Positions 25,820 through 33,403 of a stretch of DNA of 64,000 nucleotides are shown here, piece after piece (the stretch's first letter is position 1; each line of letters begins with the position of its first letter). Location of the stretch: the IMG/VR virus record IMGVR_UViG_3300035182_000826, positions 97,453 to 161,452 of that record. One strand, 5' to 3'. Made by a program: the position numbers and the translations under genes. This DNA is from a virus. The notes beneath the pieces are model-generated. The model saw only the letters and a program-made list of their open reading frames with translations, did no database searches and was not told the origin of the DNA.

Positions 25820-27082
25820 ATGGAAAGAAAACTAGTAACAGTTAGACCGATCAGCGCGCTTCTGCCAATCCCTGGGGCTGATGCAATTGAAACTGCTGTC
25901 ATTGACGGGTGGACAGTGGTTGTGAAGAAGGGTGAATTTCAAGTAAATGACCTGTGTGTTTACTTTGAGATTGACAGCTTCCTTCCAGACGGCAACCCAG
26001 CATGGCAATTCTTGGTTGACAAACAGAGTCAAGAATTTGAGGGTGTCAGAGGACATCGACTACGCACCATTCGGCTTCGCAAGCAGTTGAGCCAAGGGCT
26101 GGCTCTGCCGCTTAGCGCGTTTCCACAAATTAAAGACTCTGTTCCGAAGTCGTTTGATGTTAAACCTGGCGCGATTCACCAGGTTTATGGTGAATATCTG
26201 TCTGACACGGACTTCGCTCCACTTCTAGATGTCAAGAAGTGGGAAGCTACTCTGCCAGCACAGCTAGCTGGCCAAGCTGAAGGTCTGTTCCCGTCATTCA
26301 TCGTGAAGACTGATCAAGAGCGCTGCCAAAACCTCTGTCGTCAAATCTTCGGTTATGATCCACAAGTTGTGCCGGTTGATTCTTCAAATATCCCCCAAGA
26401 CGAGATTGATCGACTGCTGAGCACTGGCGAGTTCGTGAAGAATGAGGATGGTAGCATTTCAAAATTGCTGCCAGCGCAAGCGTCGCGTAATGATTGGTAT
26501 GAAGTCACAATCAAGCTTGATGGTTCCTCAATGACTGTCTTCAATGATGGTGGGTACTATGTGAATGAAGACGGCACAGATCATGTTGGTGTCTGCAGTC
26601 GCAATCTAGAGCTCAAGGACAACGAAGAGAACGCCCAGAACGCGTTCGTGAAGATGTTCAATGAGAGCGGCCTGAAGGACGCGCTGAAGAAGACTGGACT
26701 TGCAGTCGCCGTTCAAGGTGAGCTGATGGGCCCGAACATTCAAGGCAATCGTGAAAACCTGAAGGTGCATCAGTTCTTCGTGTTTAACATTCAAGCGCTT
26801 GCGCCAGATGTTCAGCAATTCCTGCCTCCACTGCAGCGTCTTGCAGTGCTTGAAAAGCTCTACGACGCTGGTGTGTCAAGAGAGTTGGTCATGCATGCTC
26901 CGATCCTCTTCTCCAATACCACTCTTGAGGCCCTTGGCATTGAAGATATCCAATCGCTCTTGGACTTCGCGAATGGTCCTTCACTGAACAATCCTGTTCG
27001 CGAAGGCCTGGTTTTCAAGCGGCATGACGGGCTGTTCAGCTTCAAGGCCATCAGCAATCATTACCTGCTGCAGGAGAAGTGA
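25820..27082 (+). CDS. RNA ligase, DRB0094/Rnl5 type
   Basis: ATP-dependent RNA ligase sealing 3'-OH and 5'-phosphate RNA ends. The N-terminal 120 residues look like the OB-type module of Deinococcus Rnl. The nucleotidyltransferase motifs follow: KLDGSS (Lys232 adenylation site), QGELMG (299-304), EGLVFK (395-400) and FKAIS (408-412). Full length at 420 aa. It lies 2.5 kb before an HD-Pnk end-healing enzyme, giving a complete heal-and-seal pair. The stop TGA overlaps an ATG, and the same frame stays open for 75 more codons (see 27082-27310). Confidence 0.88.
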   Translation: MERKLVTVRPISALLPIPGADAIETAVIDGWTVVVKKGEFQVNDLCVYFEIDSFLPDGNPAWQFLVDKQSQEFEGVRGHRLRTIRLRKQLSQGLALPLSAFPQIKDSVPKSFDVKPGAIHQVYGEYLSDTDFAPLLDVKKWEATLPAQLAGQAEGLFPSFIVKTDQERCQNLCRQIFGYDPQVVPVDSSNIPQDEIDRLLSTGEFVKNEDGSISKLLPAQASRNDWYEVTIKLDGSSMTVFNDGGYYVNEDGTDHVGVCSRNLELKDNEENAQNAFVKMFNESGLKDALKKTGLAVAVQGELMGPNIQGNRENLKVHQFFVFNIQALAPDVQQFLPPLQRLAVLEKLYDAGVSRELVMHAPILFSNTTLEALGIEDIQSLLDFANGPSLNNPVREGLVFKRHDGLFSFKAISNHYLLQEK

Positions 27083-27310
27083 TGGCATCATTCAAGTGCA
27101 CGAGTCCGTGCACTTGAAGAGTTCAGGAAGAGGAACCTTTTCTATCAGCTTTTTCACAAAAAGCCACATTGGGATAACTGCGTTAGCGCCCAGCGTTACT
27201 GGGCGAAAGAGTTCACCAATCTTGGCGGTGAATTTTCAATCACTGAGTCGTTCCTTCGGGACATTACTATAAGGACAAGCAATGAGCTTTCGTGTAACTC
27301 TGAAACCTGA
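27082..27310 (+). pseudogene. frameshifted or recoded small ORF with 10-bp hairpin
   Basis: ATG 27082 overlaps the ligase stop but its frame ends after 11 codons. The ligase frame itself, past its TGA, is open for 75 codons (27083-27307) and reads as protein: RVRALEEFRKRNLFYQLFHK, RYWAKEFTNLGGEFSITESF. There is no start codon in that frame. A perfect hairpin CAAGTGCACG / CGTGCACTTG with a 4-nt loop sits at 27093-27116, exactly where a +1 shift from the ATG frame would be needed. It could be a decayed gene, a sequencing indel, recoding, or readthrough extending the ligase. Confidence 0.4.
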
Positions 27311-27668
27311 CACCTATGTTGTTGGTGATCCACGACAACTTCTAGATCGCTCCACATGGGAAGAGATCAAGGAAGAGGACAATAGTGACATCATTGAATA
27401 TGATGGACATGAGTTGTGCTGGCTCGCCGTGAAGCCAGGCACGTTCTATGGCGATGAAGAAACTGAGCTTGATCTGATTTCAGGATCAGTGATCATCATG
27501 CCAGAAGAACTTGCAGTGAATTCGATTGCGCCATTGACGATTGTGGCAGATGATGGTCTTCGGGTCATCTTCAAAAATGATGTTCTTGAAGTTGGGAATG
27601 AGTCCTTTGACTTTGGCGACTCGTACTTTGATGATGAGGACGCAGACGATGAGTCATACGATTTCTGA
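27282..27668 (+). CDS. acidic hypothetical protein
   Basis: 128 aa, beta-rich with a strongly acidic C-terminus (DSYFDDEDADDESYDF). AAGGA before the start. Not recognised; such tails occur in DNA-mimic or partner-binding proteins, but nothing specific supports that here. Confidence 0.65.
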   Translation: MSFRVTLKPDTYVVGDPRQLLDRSTWEEIKEEDNSDIIEYDGHELCWLAVKPGTFYGDEETELDLISGSVIIMPEELAVNSIAPLTIVADDGLRVIFKNDVLEVGNESFDFGDSYFDDEDADDESYDF

Positions 27669-27670
27669 CG

Positions 27671-27678
27671 AGTAAATA
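27671..27678 (+). promoter_or_regulatory. T4-type late promoter box
   Basis: AGTAAATA, 25 bp before the next gene. Confidence 0.65.
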
Positions 27679-27703
27679 GTCCATAATCATCTTGGAGACG
27701 GTT

Positions 27704-28111
27704 GTGGACAGAAATACACTCATCAAAGAAGCGTGTGAAGCTGCTCTTGAAATCAATGAGCAGCTGAACTTTCTCTTAGACTCTTATGACATCTTCAGAG
27801 AAGGATTAATGACAACGCCAATCAGCACCTGCCATATCGTTGATGTAAACACTGCCATCAAAGAGATTACAGGGCTAACAAAGCTGATGTCGATTGTTCT
27901 TCAACAGTGGAAAAATGGAGTCTCTGAGTTTTCAGCCGCCGGTTTGGAGATCCATGTATTGAATGAGCTTCATGTTCAAATTTTGACACTGTTTAGATTC
28001 CTAGAGTTGATGAGTATTCACTCAAGCACTTTCGACTTGGCCCAGTTGAACGCGGCTGTTGAGAGATTCAGAATCGCAAATAGAGGCCTGAACAAGGTGA
28101 CGCATGATTAA
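27704..28111 (+). CDS. helical hypothetical protein
   Basis: About 135 aa, GTG start after TTGGAGAC; a TTG at 27692 is in frame. All-helical (IKEACEAALEINEQLNFLLD, LMSIVLQQWKNGVSEF). It overlaps the following kinase gene by 8 bp. Not recognised. Confidence 0.6.
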   Translation: MDRNTLIKEACEAALEINEQLNFLLDSYDIFREGLMTTPISTCHIVDVNTAIKEITGLTKLMSIVLQQWKNGVSEFSAAGLEIHVLNELHVQILTLFRFLELMSIHSSTFDLAQLNAAVERFRIANRGLNKVTHD

Positions 28112-28700
28112 GATTGTTGGGTTCTCAGGTGCGCAGGGCGCCGGCAAAAGTACCTTGCTAAATGCGCTAAGAGATGATTTTGTAGTTGACGACTTCAAAG
28201 TGTCCAGAGCCGTCCAAAAAGAACAAGGCTGCACGTTAGAGGATGCGGTTCAGTCTTGGGACAAAATGGTTGTGTTCCAAACAAGCATTCTTTACCAGAA
28301 GTATCTGCATGACTCAGAGTTGCTAAAGCAGCCAGGTGACAGCATCATTTTGGTCGAACGGACCTTTGCTGACATTTACGCTTACACGGCGCTCTGGTGT
28401 AAGCGCCTTGTTGCCAAGTCATTGGTAGAGCCAGAAGTGGCTGAGTCCTTCTTGACAGGTTATCTTGTGGCATGTCGCAAGTATCAAGACAAGCTTTACT
28501 CACTGCTGTTTGTGATTCCATTGATGGATCACATTCCACGAGAAGTAGACGCGCATCGCGCCGATTACGCCAGCGCGATGGAAGTGTATAACACCATTTC
28601 TACGTTCACCATCAAGGGAAATGTTCCATATGACACGATCACTGGAGTGACTGTCCAGGAACGAGCTGAGCGAGTCAAAGAGATCATTACACAATTGTAA
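28104..28700 (+). CDS. P-loop nucleotide kinase-like protein
   Basis: GAQGAGKS at residues 9-16 (P-loop), then VERTFADIYAYT (about 88-99), resembling the DR-type substrate/lid region of deoxynucleoside or NadR-type kinases. 198 aa. It may phosphorylate nucleosides or nucleotides; the substrate is not evident. Its stop codon lies inside the TGTAAC operator for the next gene. Confidence 0.6.
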   Translation: MIKIVGFSGAQGAGKSTLLNALRDDFVVDDFKVSRAVQKEQGCTLEDAVQSWDKMVVFQTSILYQKYLHDSELLKQPGDSIILVERTFADIYAYTALWCKRLVAKSLVEPEVAESFLTGYLVACRKYQDKLYSLLFVIPLMDHIPREVDAHRADYASAMEVYNTISTFTIKGNVPYDTITGVTVQERAERVKEIITQL

Positions 28701-28750
28701 CGATTGTTACAAAAAAGATTAGCACGTTGAATGCAAAATGGTGTTATGAT
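28695..28750 (+). promoter_or_regulatory. TGTAAC/GTTACA operator with -10 box
   Basis: TTGTAAC (28695-28701) and GTTACAA (28706-28712), 4-nt loop. The -10 TATGAT at 28745-28750 is 9 bp before ATG 28760, so the transcript is nearly leaderless. Confidence 0.55.
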
Positions 28751-28759
28751 TTCTCCATC

Positions 28760-28921
28760 ATGACACCATTTCAGAAACGCGAGCTCAGAAAGGTAAACAT
28801 CCGGCTGTTCAAGCTGGGCTGTGCCCTCGCGTTGAACAGCATTAAGATTTGGTGGTACTCGGGCTGGTGGGCGCCAATCACGGCAACCATCGTCGCGTTC
28901 GCCTTGAAAGAAGTGCTGTGA
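28760..28921 (+). CDS. small membrane protein, probably leaderless
   Basis: 53 aa. Basic N-terminus, then WWYSGWWAPITATIVAFALK as one transmembrane span. I chose ATG 28760, since an upstream ATG at 28727 would precede the -10 box. The stop overlaps the next GTG (GTGA). Confidence 0.55.
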   Translation: MTPFQKRELRKVNIRLFKLGCALALNSIKIWWYSGWWAPITATIVAFALKEVL

Positions 28922-29565
28922 CAAAATTTCATGGTGGCTTCACACCGTCAGCAACTTCTGCGTACACGGACTACTCGTACCTTTTCCCGCCTCGGCCTAC
29001 AAACGCGATCGCACGATCAATGTTGTCGTTTTACGAAGCCCGTGGTTGGGTTGCGCAGAAGAAAAAGAATGGAACCTGTACCGTTGTCTTCGCGAACGGC
29101 GACGACGTGATCTTCAAGACACGGCACAACGACGACCACAAGATGTGGACGCCGAAACAAGATCACGTCAAGTTCTTTCAAGGGCGCCCTGGCTGGAATG
29201 TTTACGTCTGTGAACTCTTGCACTCGAAAGTGAAGGGCGGCCCAAAGGACGAGCTGTACATCTTTGATCAGATCGTGTGTGATTCATTCCAATTGATTGG
29301 GAGCACATTCGAACAACGGCAGAAGATGCTTGATCACCGGTTTCCTGGGAAGGACACTGGAGACGTTTATCGACTGGCAGACAGGGTGTCCCGTGCAAAG
29401 TTGATTTACGACTACTTCGATGAGGTCTTCGAGGAACTCGAGCCTGAAGATGAAGGGTTGGTTCTGAAGGATCCGAACGGTGTCTTGGAGCGCTGTACGA
29501 AGGATGGAATGAACACGGGATGGCAAGTCAAGTGCCGGCTTCCCACAAAGAACTACTCAGCATAA
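28918..29565 (+). CDS. ligase-fold nucleotidyltransferase (RNA/DNA ligase-like)
   Basis: 215 aa. Shows the ordered motifs of the ATP-dependent ligase fold: motif I KKKNGT (48-53, with Asn for the usual Asp of KxDG), motif III-like VYVCEL and ELYIFDQIV (112-120), motif IV EGLVLK (179-184) and motif V WQVKCR (202-207). It has no C-terminal OB domain. It may be an RNA ligase or a divergent adenylyltransferase; the Asp to Asn change makes activity uncertain. GC-rich early-type codons. Start GTG 28918 is coupled to the upstream gene. Confidence 0.65.
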   Translation: MTKFHGGFTPSATSAYTDYSYLFPPRPTNAIARSMLSFYEARGWVAQKKKNGTCTVVFANGDDVIFKTRHNDDHKMWTPKQDHVKFFQGRPGWNVYVCELLHSKVKGGPKDELYIFDQIVCDSFQLIGSTFEQRQKMLDHRFPGKDTGDVYRLADRVSRAKLIYDYFDEVFEELEPEDEGLVLKDPNGVLERCTKDGMNTGWQVKCRLPTKNYSA

Positions 29566-29607
29566 CCCAGAAATAAGCCGTTTTTTAATCCGCTTTAGTG
29601 AATAATC

Positions 29608-29631
29608 AGGCCCTCAATAGAGGGCCTTTTT
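29608..29631 (+). terminator. terminator whose U-tract abuts a start codon
   Basis: AGGCCCTC / GAGGGCCT with an AATA loop and TTTTT, directly followed by ATG 29632. The right arm carries the only Shine-Dalgarno-like GAGG. Confidence 0.8.
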
Positions 29632-30735
29632 ATGCGCGAAATTTTTGATGCGCTCTTCTCAGAGTTCAAAGCCGGTGAATTGTGGAAAGCCATGGAAGAG
29701 ACTGTTGAAGACTCTCCTTGGCATCGTGAGGCAAATGTGGCTGTTCATACCCAAATGGTCATTGACCAAGTGGATGTGTCTCCGTTTGAACTCACTGAGC
29801 GTGAGCGATTTGTTGTGAAGCTGATTGCCATGTTCCATGATGTTGGCAAACCTGCCGCCCAGGAAGTGCTGTTTCGAGAAGATGGCACCAAGTACCGCAG
29901 ATATGCCGGTCACGAGCTGATTTCTGGTGTGCTGTTCATGGATGAGTACGTTGGCAGCGCTGCACTCCAACAGCATGTTGGCCTTACCACAGCAAGAGCC
30001 ATTCGCTGGGTCTTGGAGAACCATTTGCCTTATGGTCTCACGGACAAGCAAAAGGTGAATGGATTGATGCTCTCTGCGCATCAGCTGTTGGCCGATGCTG
30101 GCTTGTCAATGAATGTCTTTTGGGCTTCACTGTTGGCTGATTGCTGCGGGCGGATCAGTGATGATCACGCTGAAAAGATCCAAAAAGTCAAGGTCTGGAT
30201 CGAAGAGATGCAGAAATACTCGATCATGCCAATGCCTGGGCCTGCTGTCAAGCAAGTGATTTTGATGTGCGGCCCCTCTGGATCTGGAAAGACCACTTTC
30301 ATCAAACAGCACTTTTCACCGGAGGTGCCCGTGTACTCACGTGATGACTATATCATTGAGTACTACAAGGCGTCGCCGGTGTACAACGGTGAGACCAGGC
30401 AAGTGCTTTACGACAAAGCCTGGCAGTACGCTACCAGCAACGAGTTCGAAAAGGCATTCAAAGAGCGGCTTCATCACATGTTGAAATCCAACACATGCGT
30501 GATTGTTGACATGACGAATTGCTCCAAGAAGGCAAGAGGCAAAACCATCAATGTCGCTAGACAGTTTGGTTTCAGTGTGCATGCCATTGAATTTTGGGTG
30601 AGCTGGCAGATCATTGAGAGACGGAACAACACTCGTGAGCGGAAGATTCCACCGCTGGCACTGTTCAAGCAGTTCATGATGTGTTCTGTTGTGGCACCGT
30701 CAGAAGCTGATCACATCACTTCAATTATGGCGTGA
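29632..30735 (+). CDS. HD-Pnk: HD phosphoesterase fused to 5'-OH polynucleotide kinase
   Basis: RNA end-healing enzyme. The N-terminal HD domain has His31, His39 and the HD pair at 69-70 (AMFHDVGKP); such domains remove 2',3'-cyclic phosphates in characterised HD-Pnk enzymes. The C-terminal kinase has GPSGSGKT (214-221), SRDD (236-239) and an Arg-rich lid RRNNTRERKIPP. 367 aa, complete. With the RNA ligase at 25820 it can repair RNAs cut by host anticodon nucleases, as T4 Pnkp/Rnl1 do. The start codon sits at the foot of a hairpin, so translation may be structure-controlled. Confidence 0.85.
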   Translation: MREIFDALFSEFKAGELWKAMEETVEDSPWHREANVAVHTQMVIDQVDVSPFELTERERFVVKLIAMFHDVGKPAAQEVLFREDGTKYRRYAGHELISGVLFMDEYVGSAALQQHVGLTTARAIRWVLENHLPYGLTDKQKVNGLMLSAHQLLADAGLSMNVFWASLLADCCGRISDDHAEKIQKVKVWIEEMQKYSIMPMPGPAVKQVILMCGPSGSGKTTFIKQHFSPEVPVYSRDDYIIEYYKASPVYNGETRQVLYDKAWQYATSNEFEKAFKERLHHMLKSNTCVIVDMTNCSKKARGKTINVARQFGFSVHAIEFWVSWQIIERRNNTRERKIPPLALFKQFMMCSVVAPSEADHITSIMA

Positions 30736-30743
30736 AACCCAAG

Positions 30744-30778
30744 GGTGGGTTATCGCAAAGAACCCACCTCGTTACAAT
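30744..30778 (+). promoter_or_regulatory. hairpin plus TACAAT -10 box before gp32-like gene
   Basis: GGTGGGTT / AACCCACC (30744-30768), then TACAAT at 30773-30778. It gives an early/middle promoter in addition to the late box at 30816. Confidence 0.45.
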
Positions 30779-30815
30779 TTCTCCATGCTCATAAAATTGA
30801 GCTTTCTGCCGGAAA

Positions 30816-30823
30816 CGCTAAAT
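30816..30823 (+). promoter_or_regulatory. T4-type late promoter box
   Basis: GCTAAATA, 50 bp before the SSB gene. Confidence 0.65.
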
Positions 30824-30873
30824 AGTAATGCCTATGGCGCGTTTCACAATGTTTTACTTTTGGAGATTTTTAT

Positions 30874-31734
30874 ATGTCACGTTCCCTTGCCGACCTCGCA
30901 GCAGCCTTTGCCGCAAAGAACAAGCCTTCCAACTCAAACCCTGATGCACACTGGAAGCAGTTTTTTCCATTCTGGAAGGCCCCAGTCGACAGCACGACGA
31001 TCTTTCGATTCCTTCGTGATGGCGATGAATCCAACCCCCTTGACTTCCTAGTCGAAAACTACACCCACGAACTCGTTGTGAACGGGAAGCGTGAGACTGT
31101 CGCATGCCTGCGCATGTATGACGAGGAATGCCCGATCTGCGCTCTGTCAGCTCACTTCTATGACAAGAAGAGCCCTGACTACAACGAAGACCTCGGCAAG
31201 CGCTTCTATCGCAAGCGTTCTTACATCGCTCAAGGTTTGGTTGTTGAAAGCCCAGTTGAGCATGATCATGAACAACTGGTGAAGCTTGTTGAATTTGGCC
31301 CTCAAATCTTCAAGCAGATTGAAGCTGCATTCAAGCGCAACGACTTTGACCGTTACCCATATGAGCTCAAGGGTGGATACAACTTCCGCTTCGAGAAGAC
31401 TCAGACTGGTCAAGGTCAAAACAGCTACACGACTTCGACCTTCCAAGGTCGTCCGTCTGACATCGCTGATGATGTGATTGAAAAGATCAAGCTGAACAAC
31501 CTGTCTGAAAAGCGTACGCCGAAGACAGATCGCGCTGCTATTGACGCCCTGTTGACTGCTGCACTGGCTTCGATGAGTGGTCCTGCTCCTGCACCGGCTC
31601 CTGCTGCTTCGCAAATGGCCGCGGCTGCGCCAGTTCAAGCTCCTGCAGCTCCTGCAGCTCCTGCAACTGGTGGTAGCTCGCTGTCTGACGCACTGCGCGA
31701 ACGCATTCGTCGTGCACAAGAACAGGCCGAGTAA
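30874..31734 (+). CDS. 32: gp32-like single-stranded DNA-binding protein
   Basis: Coats ssDNA during replication and recombination. N-terminal basic segment, then an OB core with VACLRMYDEECPICALSAHF (Cys/Cys-x2-Cys/His zinc site), as in T4 gp32. The tail has an Ala/Pro-rich linker (about 225-262) and a C-terminal SLSDALRERIRRAQEQAE in place of T4's acidic tail. 286 aa (T4: 301). It sits directly before uvsX. GGAG precedes the ATG. Confidence 0.82.
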   Translation: MSRSLADLAAAFAAKNKPSNSNPDAHWKQFFPFWKAPVDSTTIFRFLRDGDESNPLDFLVENYTHELVVNGKRETVACLRMYDEECPICALSAHFYDKKSPDYNEDLGKRFYRKRSYIAQGLVVESPVEHDHEQLVKLVEFGPQIFKQIEAAFKRNDFDRYPYELKGGYNFRFEKTQTGQGQNSYTTSTFQGRPSDIADDVIEKIKLNNLSEKRTPKTDRAAIDALLTAALASMSGPAPAPAPAASQMAAAAPVQAPAAPAAPATGGSSLSDALRERIRRAQEQAE

Positions 31735-31745
31735 TCTGCTTAGTG

Positions 31746-31770
31746 GGCCGGAGAATCTCCGGCCTTTTTT
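31746..31770 (+). terminator. rho-independent terminator
   Basis: GGCCGGAGA / TCTCCGGCC followed by TTTTTT, after the SSB gene. Confidence 0.92.
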
Positions 31771-31793
31771 GGCTTCAAAAATGAGGTAACCAA

Positions 31794-32858
31794 ATGGCAC
31801 TAGCTTTCCTAAAGAACTTTAGAAAGAAGCTTGAGAAAATTCAAGACGTGACCACGTCCTTTGGCCCGCCGATGTTCTGGTACAGCACTGGGAATTACGC
31901 GGTTGATAAGGCAGTTTCTGGCTCTTTCTTGCATGGCATTCCACAAGGCCGCATCACCTGTCTTGCTGGTCCTTCTGGCTCAGGCAAGTCGTTCCTACTC
32001 TGCAACATCCTGAAGAACGCACAAGACCAAGGCGCCTTTGTGTTTGTTGTCGACTCTGAACATGCTCTTGACTCTGGGTTCATGTCACGGATCGGCATGA
32101 AGACAGATGATGAAAACTTCCAGTACGCTGGTGTGACGACATTCTCACACGTTGTGACTGTGGTTTCTGATTTCATCAACGAGTATGTGAGCGCATATGG
32201 GTATGATAACCCAGACGCACCAAAGGTGATCATTGCGCTTGACTCACTTGACATGCTGTTGACAGACACTGAAGATGTGAACTTTGACAAGGGTGAGCAG
32301 AAGGGCGACCAGGGTCAACGCGCGAAGCAGGCTAAGCACATGCTACGGACCCTTGTTTCTCGCATTAAGCGTCTACCAATGGCGTTCATTGTCACACACC
32401 AGGTTTACCCGAACACTGATCTGATGAATGGTCTTGGTATGTGGATCGTGAACAACGCAATCAAGTACTCTGCGTCTCAGATCTTCCTGATCACGAACAC
32501 TCGCCTGAAAGAAGAAGGTGAAGTGAAGGGTGTGAAGATGAAAGTAGAAACCTACAAGTCACGGTTTGCTAAGCTTGGCACTCAAGTGACAGTTGAGGTT
32601 CCTTACGACAAGGGCATGAACAAGTTCTCTGGCTTCCTAGACATGATGGAAGAGATGGGGATTGTGAAATCGGCCGGTGCTTGGAAGAAATTCGAGCTGC
32701 CAGGTCAGGAGCCAATCAGCTTCCAGTCAAAGAACCTCGATGACGAGTTGTTCAGGAAGATCATGACTCACCCGCTCATTGCAGAAGAGGAACGTGATCT
32801 GGCACAGTTGCTGCAATCAGAGGAAGTTCTGCATGAAGAAGCAGAAACGGTTGAGTAA
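31794..32858 (+). CDS. uvsX: UvsX recombinase (RecA-like)
   Basis: Strand-exchange recombinase for recombination-dependent replication. Walker A GPSGSGKS at 59-66, VFVVDSEHALDSGFM (Walker B region of RecA/UvsX), and VIIALDSLDML. 354 aa (T4: 391). The order SSB, uvsX, uvsY-like, uvsW forms a recombination operon. Confidence 0.92.
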   Translation: MALAFLKNFRKKLEKIQDVTTSFGPPMFWYSTGNYAVDKAVSGSFLHGIPQGRITCLAGPSGSGKSFLLCNILKNAQDQGAFVFVVDSEHALDSGFMSRIGMKTDDENFQYAGVTTFSHVVTVVSDFINEYVSAYGYDNPDAPKVIIALDSLDMLLTDTEDVNFDKGEQKGDQGQRAKQAKHMLRTLVSRIKRLPMAFIVTHQVYPNTDLMNGLGMWIVNNAIKYSASQIFLITNTRLKEEGEVKGVKMKVETYKSRFAKLGTQVTVEVPYDKGMNKFSGFLDMMEEMGIVKSAGAWKKFELPGQEPISFQSKNLDDELFRKIMTHPLIAEEERDLAQLLQSEEVLHEEAETVE

Positions 32859-32881
32859 CCCAGCACTCAAGTGCTAACGTA

Positions 32882-32919
32882 ATGGGTGTTGTTACAATTT
32901 GGTTTGTAACAACACCCAT
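32882..32919 (+). terminator. 16-bp perfect hairpin containing GTTACA / TGTAAC
   Basis: ATGGGTGTTGTTACAA / TTGTAACAACACCCAT with a 6-nt loop, then a TTTT run. It ends uvsX and contains TACAAT in the left arm, which might serve the next gene. Confidence 0.75.
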
Positions 32920-32926
32920 TTTCCAT

Positions 32927-33403
32927 ATGTCAAGAAAACTGAACTTATTTGCGCTCAGTTCTAATTTCGAAGAGATGTCAGCCGAAATTATGAACTACAT
33001 CGTTGATTGGATCAAAGACATCAACAATTCAGAGCCAATTTTTAACATTGAAGGCAAGCGGATTGAGCTGATTCTGCGTGATCTACCGCATCACCAAGTG
33101 TACTACTCTCAACGTGCAGTTGAGGCGAATTCCGTACTCAGTTGGTTGCGAAATATCAAGGCAAAGCGTGAGGCCATTGTGTTGAAGAACTACTTGAATA
33201 CACCGCGCGCCTTGAGTGTTAAGGAGCAAACTGTCCTATCACAGGGTGAACCGCAGATCGTTGAAATCAATCAGCTGATCGTTGAAGTTGAGTTCAGAAA
33301 GAACTCGCTCGAAGAGATCGTAGAGGCAATCAAACAGCTGGCATGGTCGATGAATTACGTGACGCGCATGCGTGTCGCTGAAATGGAAGACGCGGTGATC
33401 TAA
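32927..33403 (+). CDS. uvsY: UvsY-like recombination mediator
   Basis: 158 aa, helical. AVEANSVLSWLRNIKAKREA and ELNFRKNSLE-type helices ending in AIKQLAWSMNYVTRMRVAEM recall UvsY, which loads UvsX on gp32-covered DNA. The position between uvsX and uvsW supports this. Sequence resemblance alone is modest. I start at ATG 32927; an upstream ATG at 32882 lies inside the terminator hairpin. Confidence 0.5.
   Translation: MSRKLNLFALSSNFEEMSAEIMNYIVDWIKDINNSEPIFNIEGKRIELILRDLPHHQVYYSQRAVEANSVLSWLRNIKAKREAIVLKNYLNTPRALSVKEQTVLSQGEPQIVEINQLIVEVEFRKNSLEEIVEAIKQLAWSMNYVTRMRVAEMEDAVI

Noticed and set aside
30689-31051. 120-codon ORF overlapping the gp32-like start
   Set aside because: Out of frame with the SSB gene and lacking a ribosome site; the SSB frame has a zinc motif, GGAG and the expected length.
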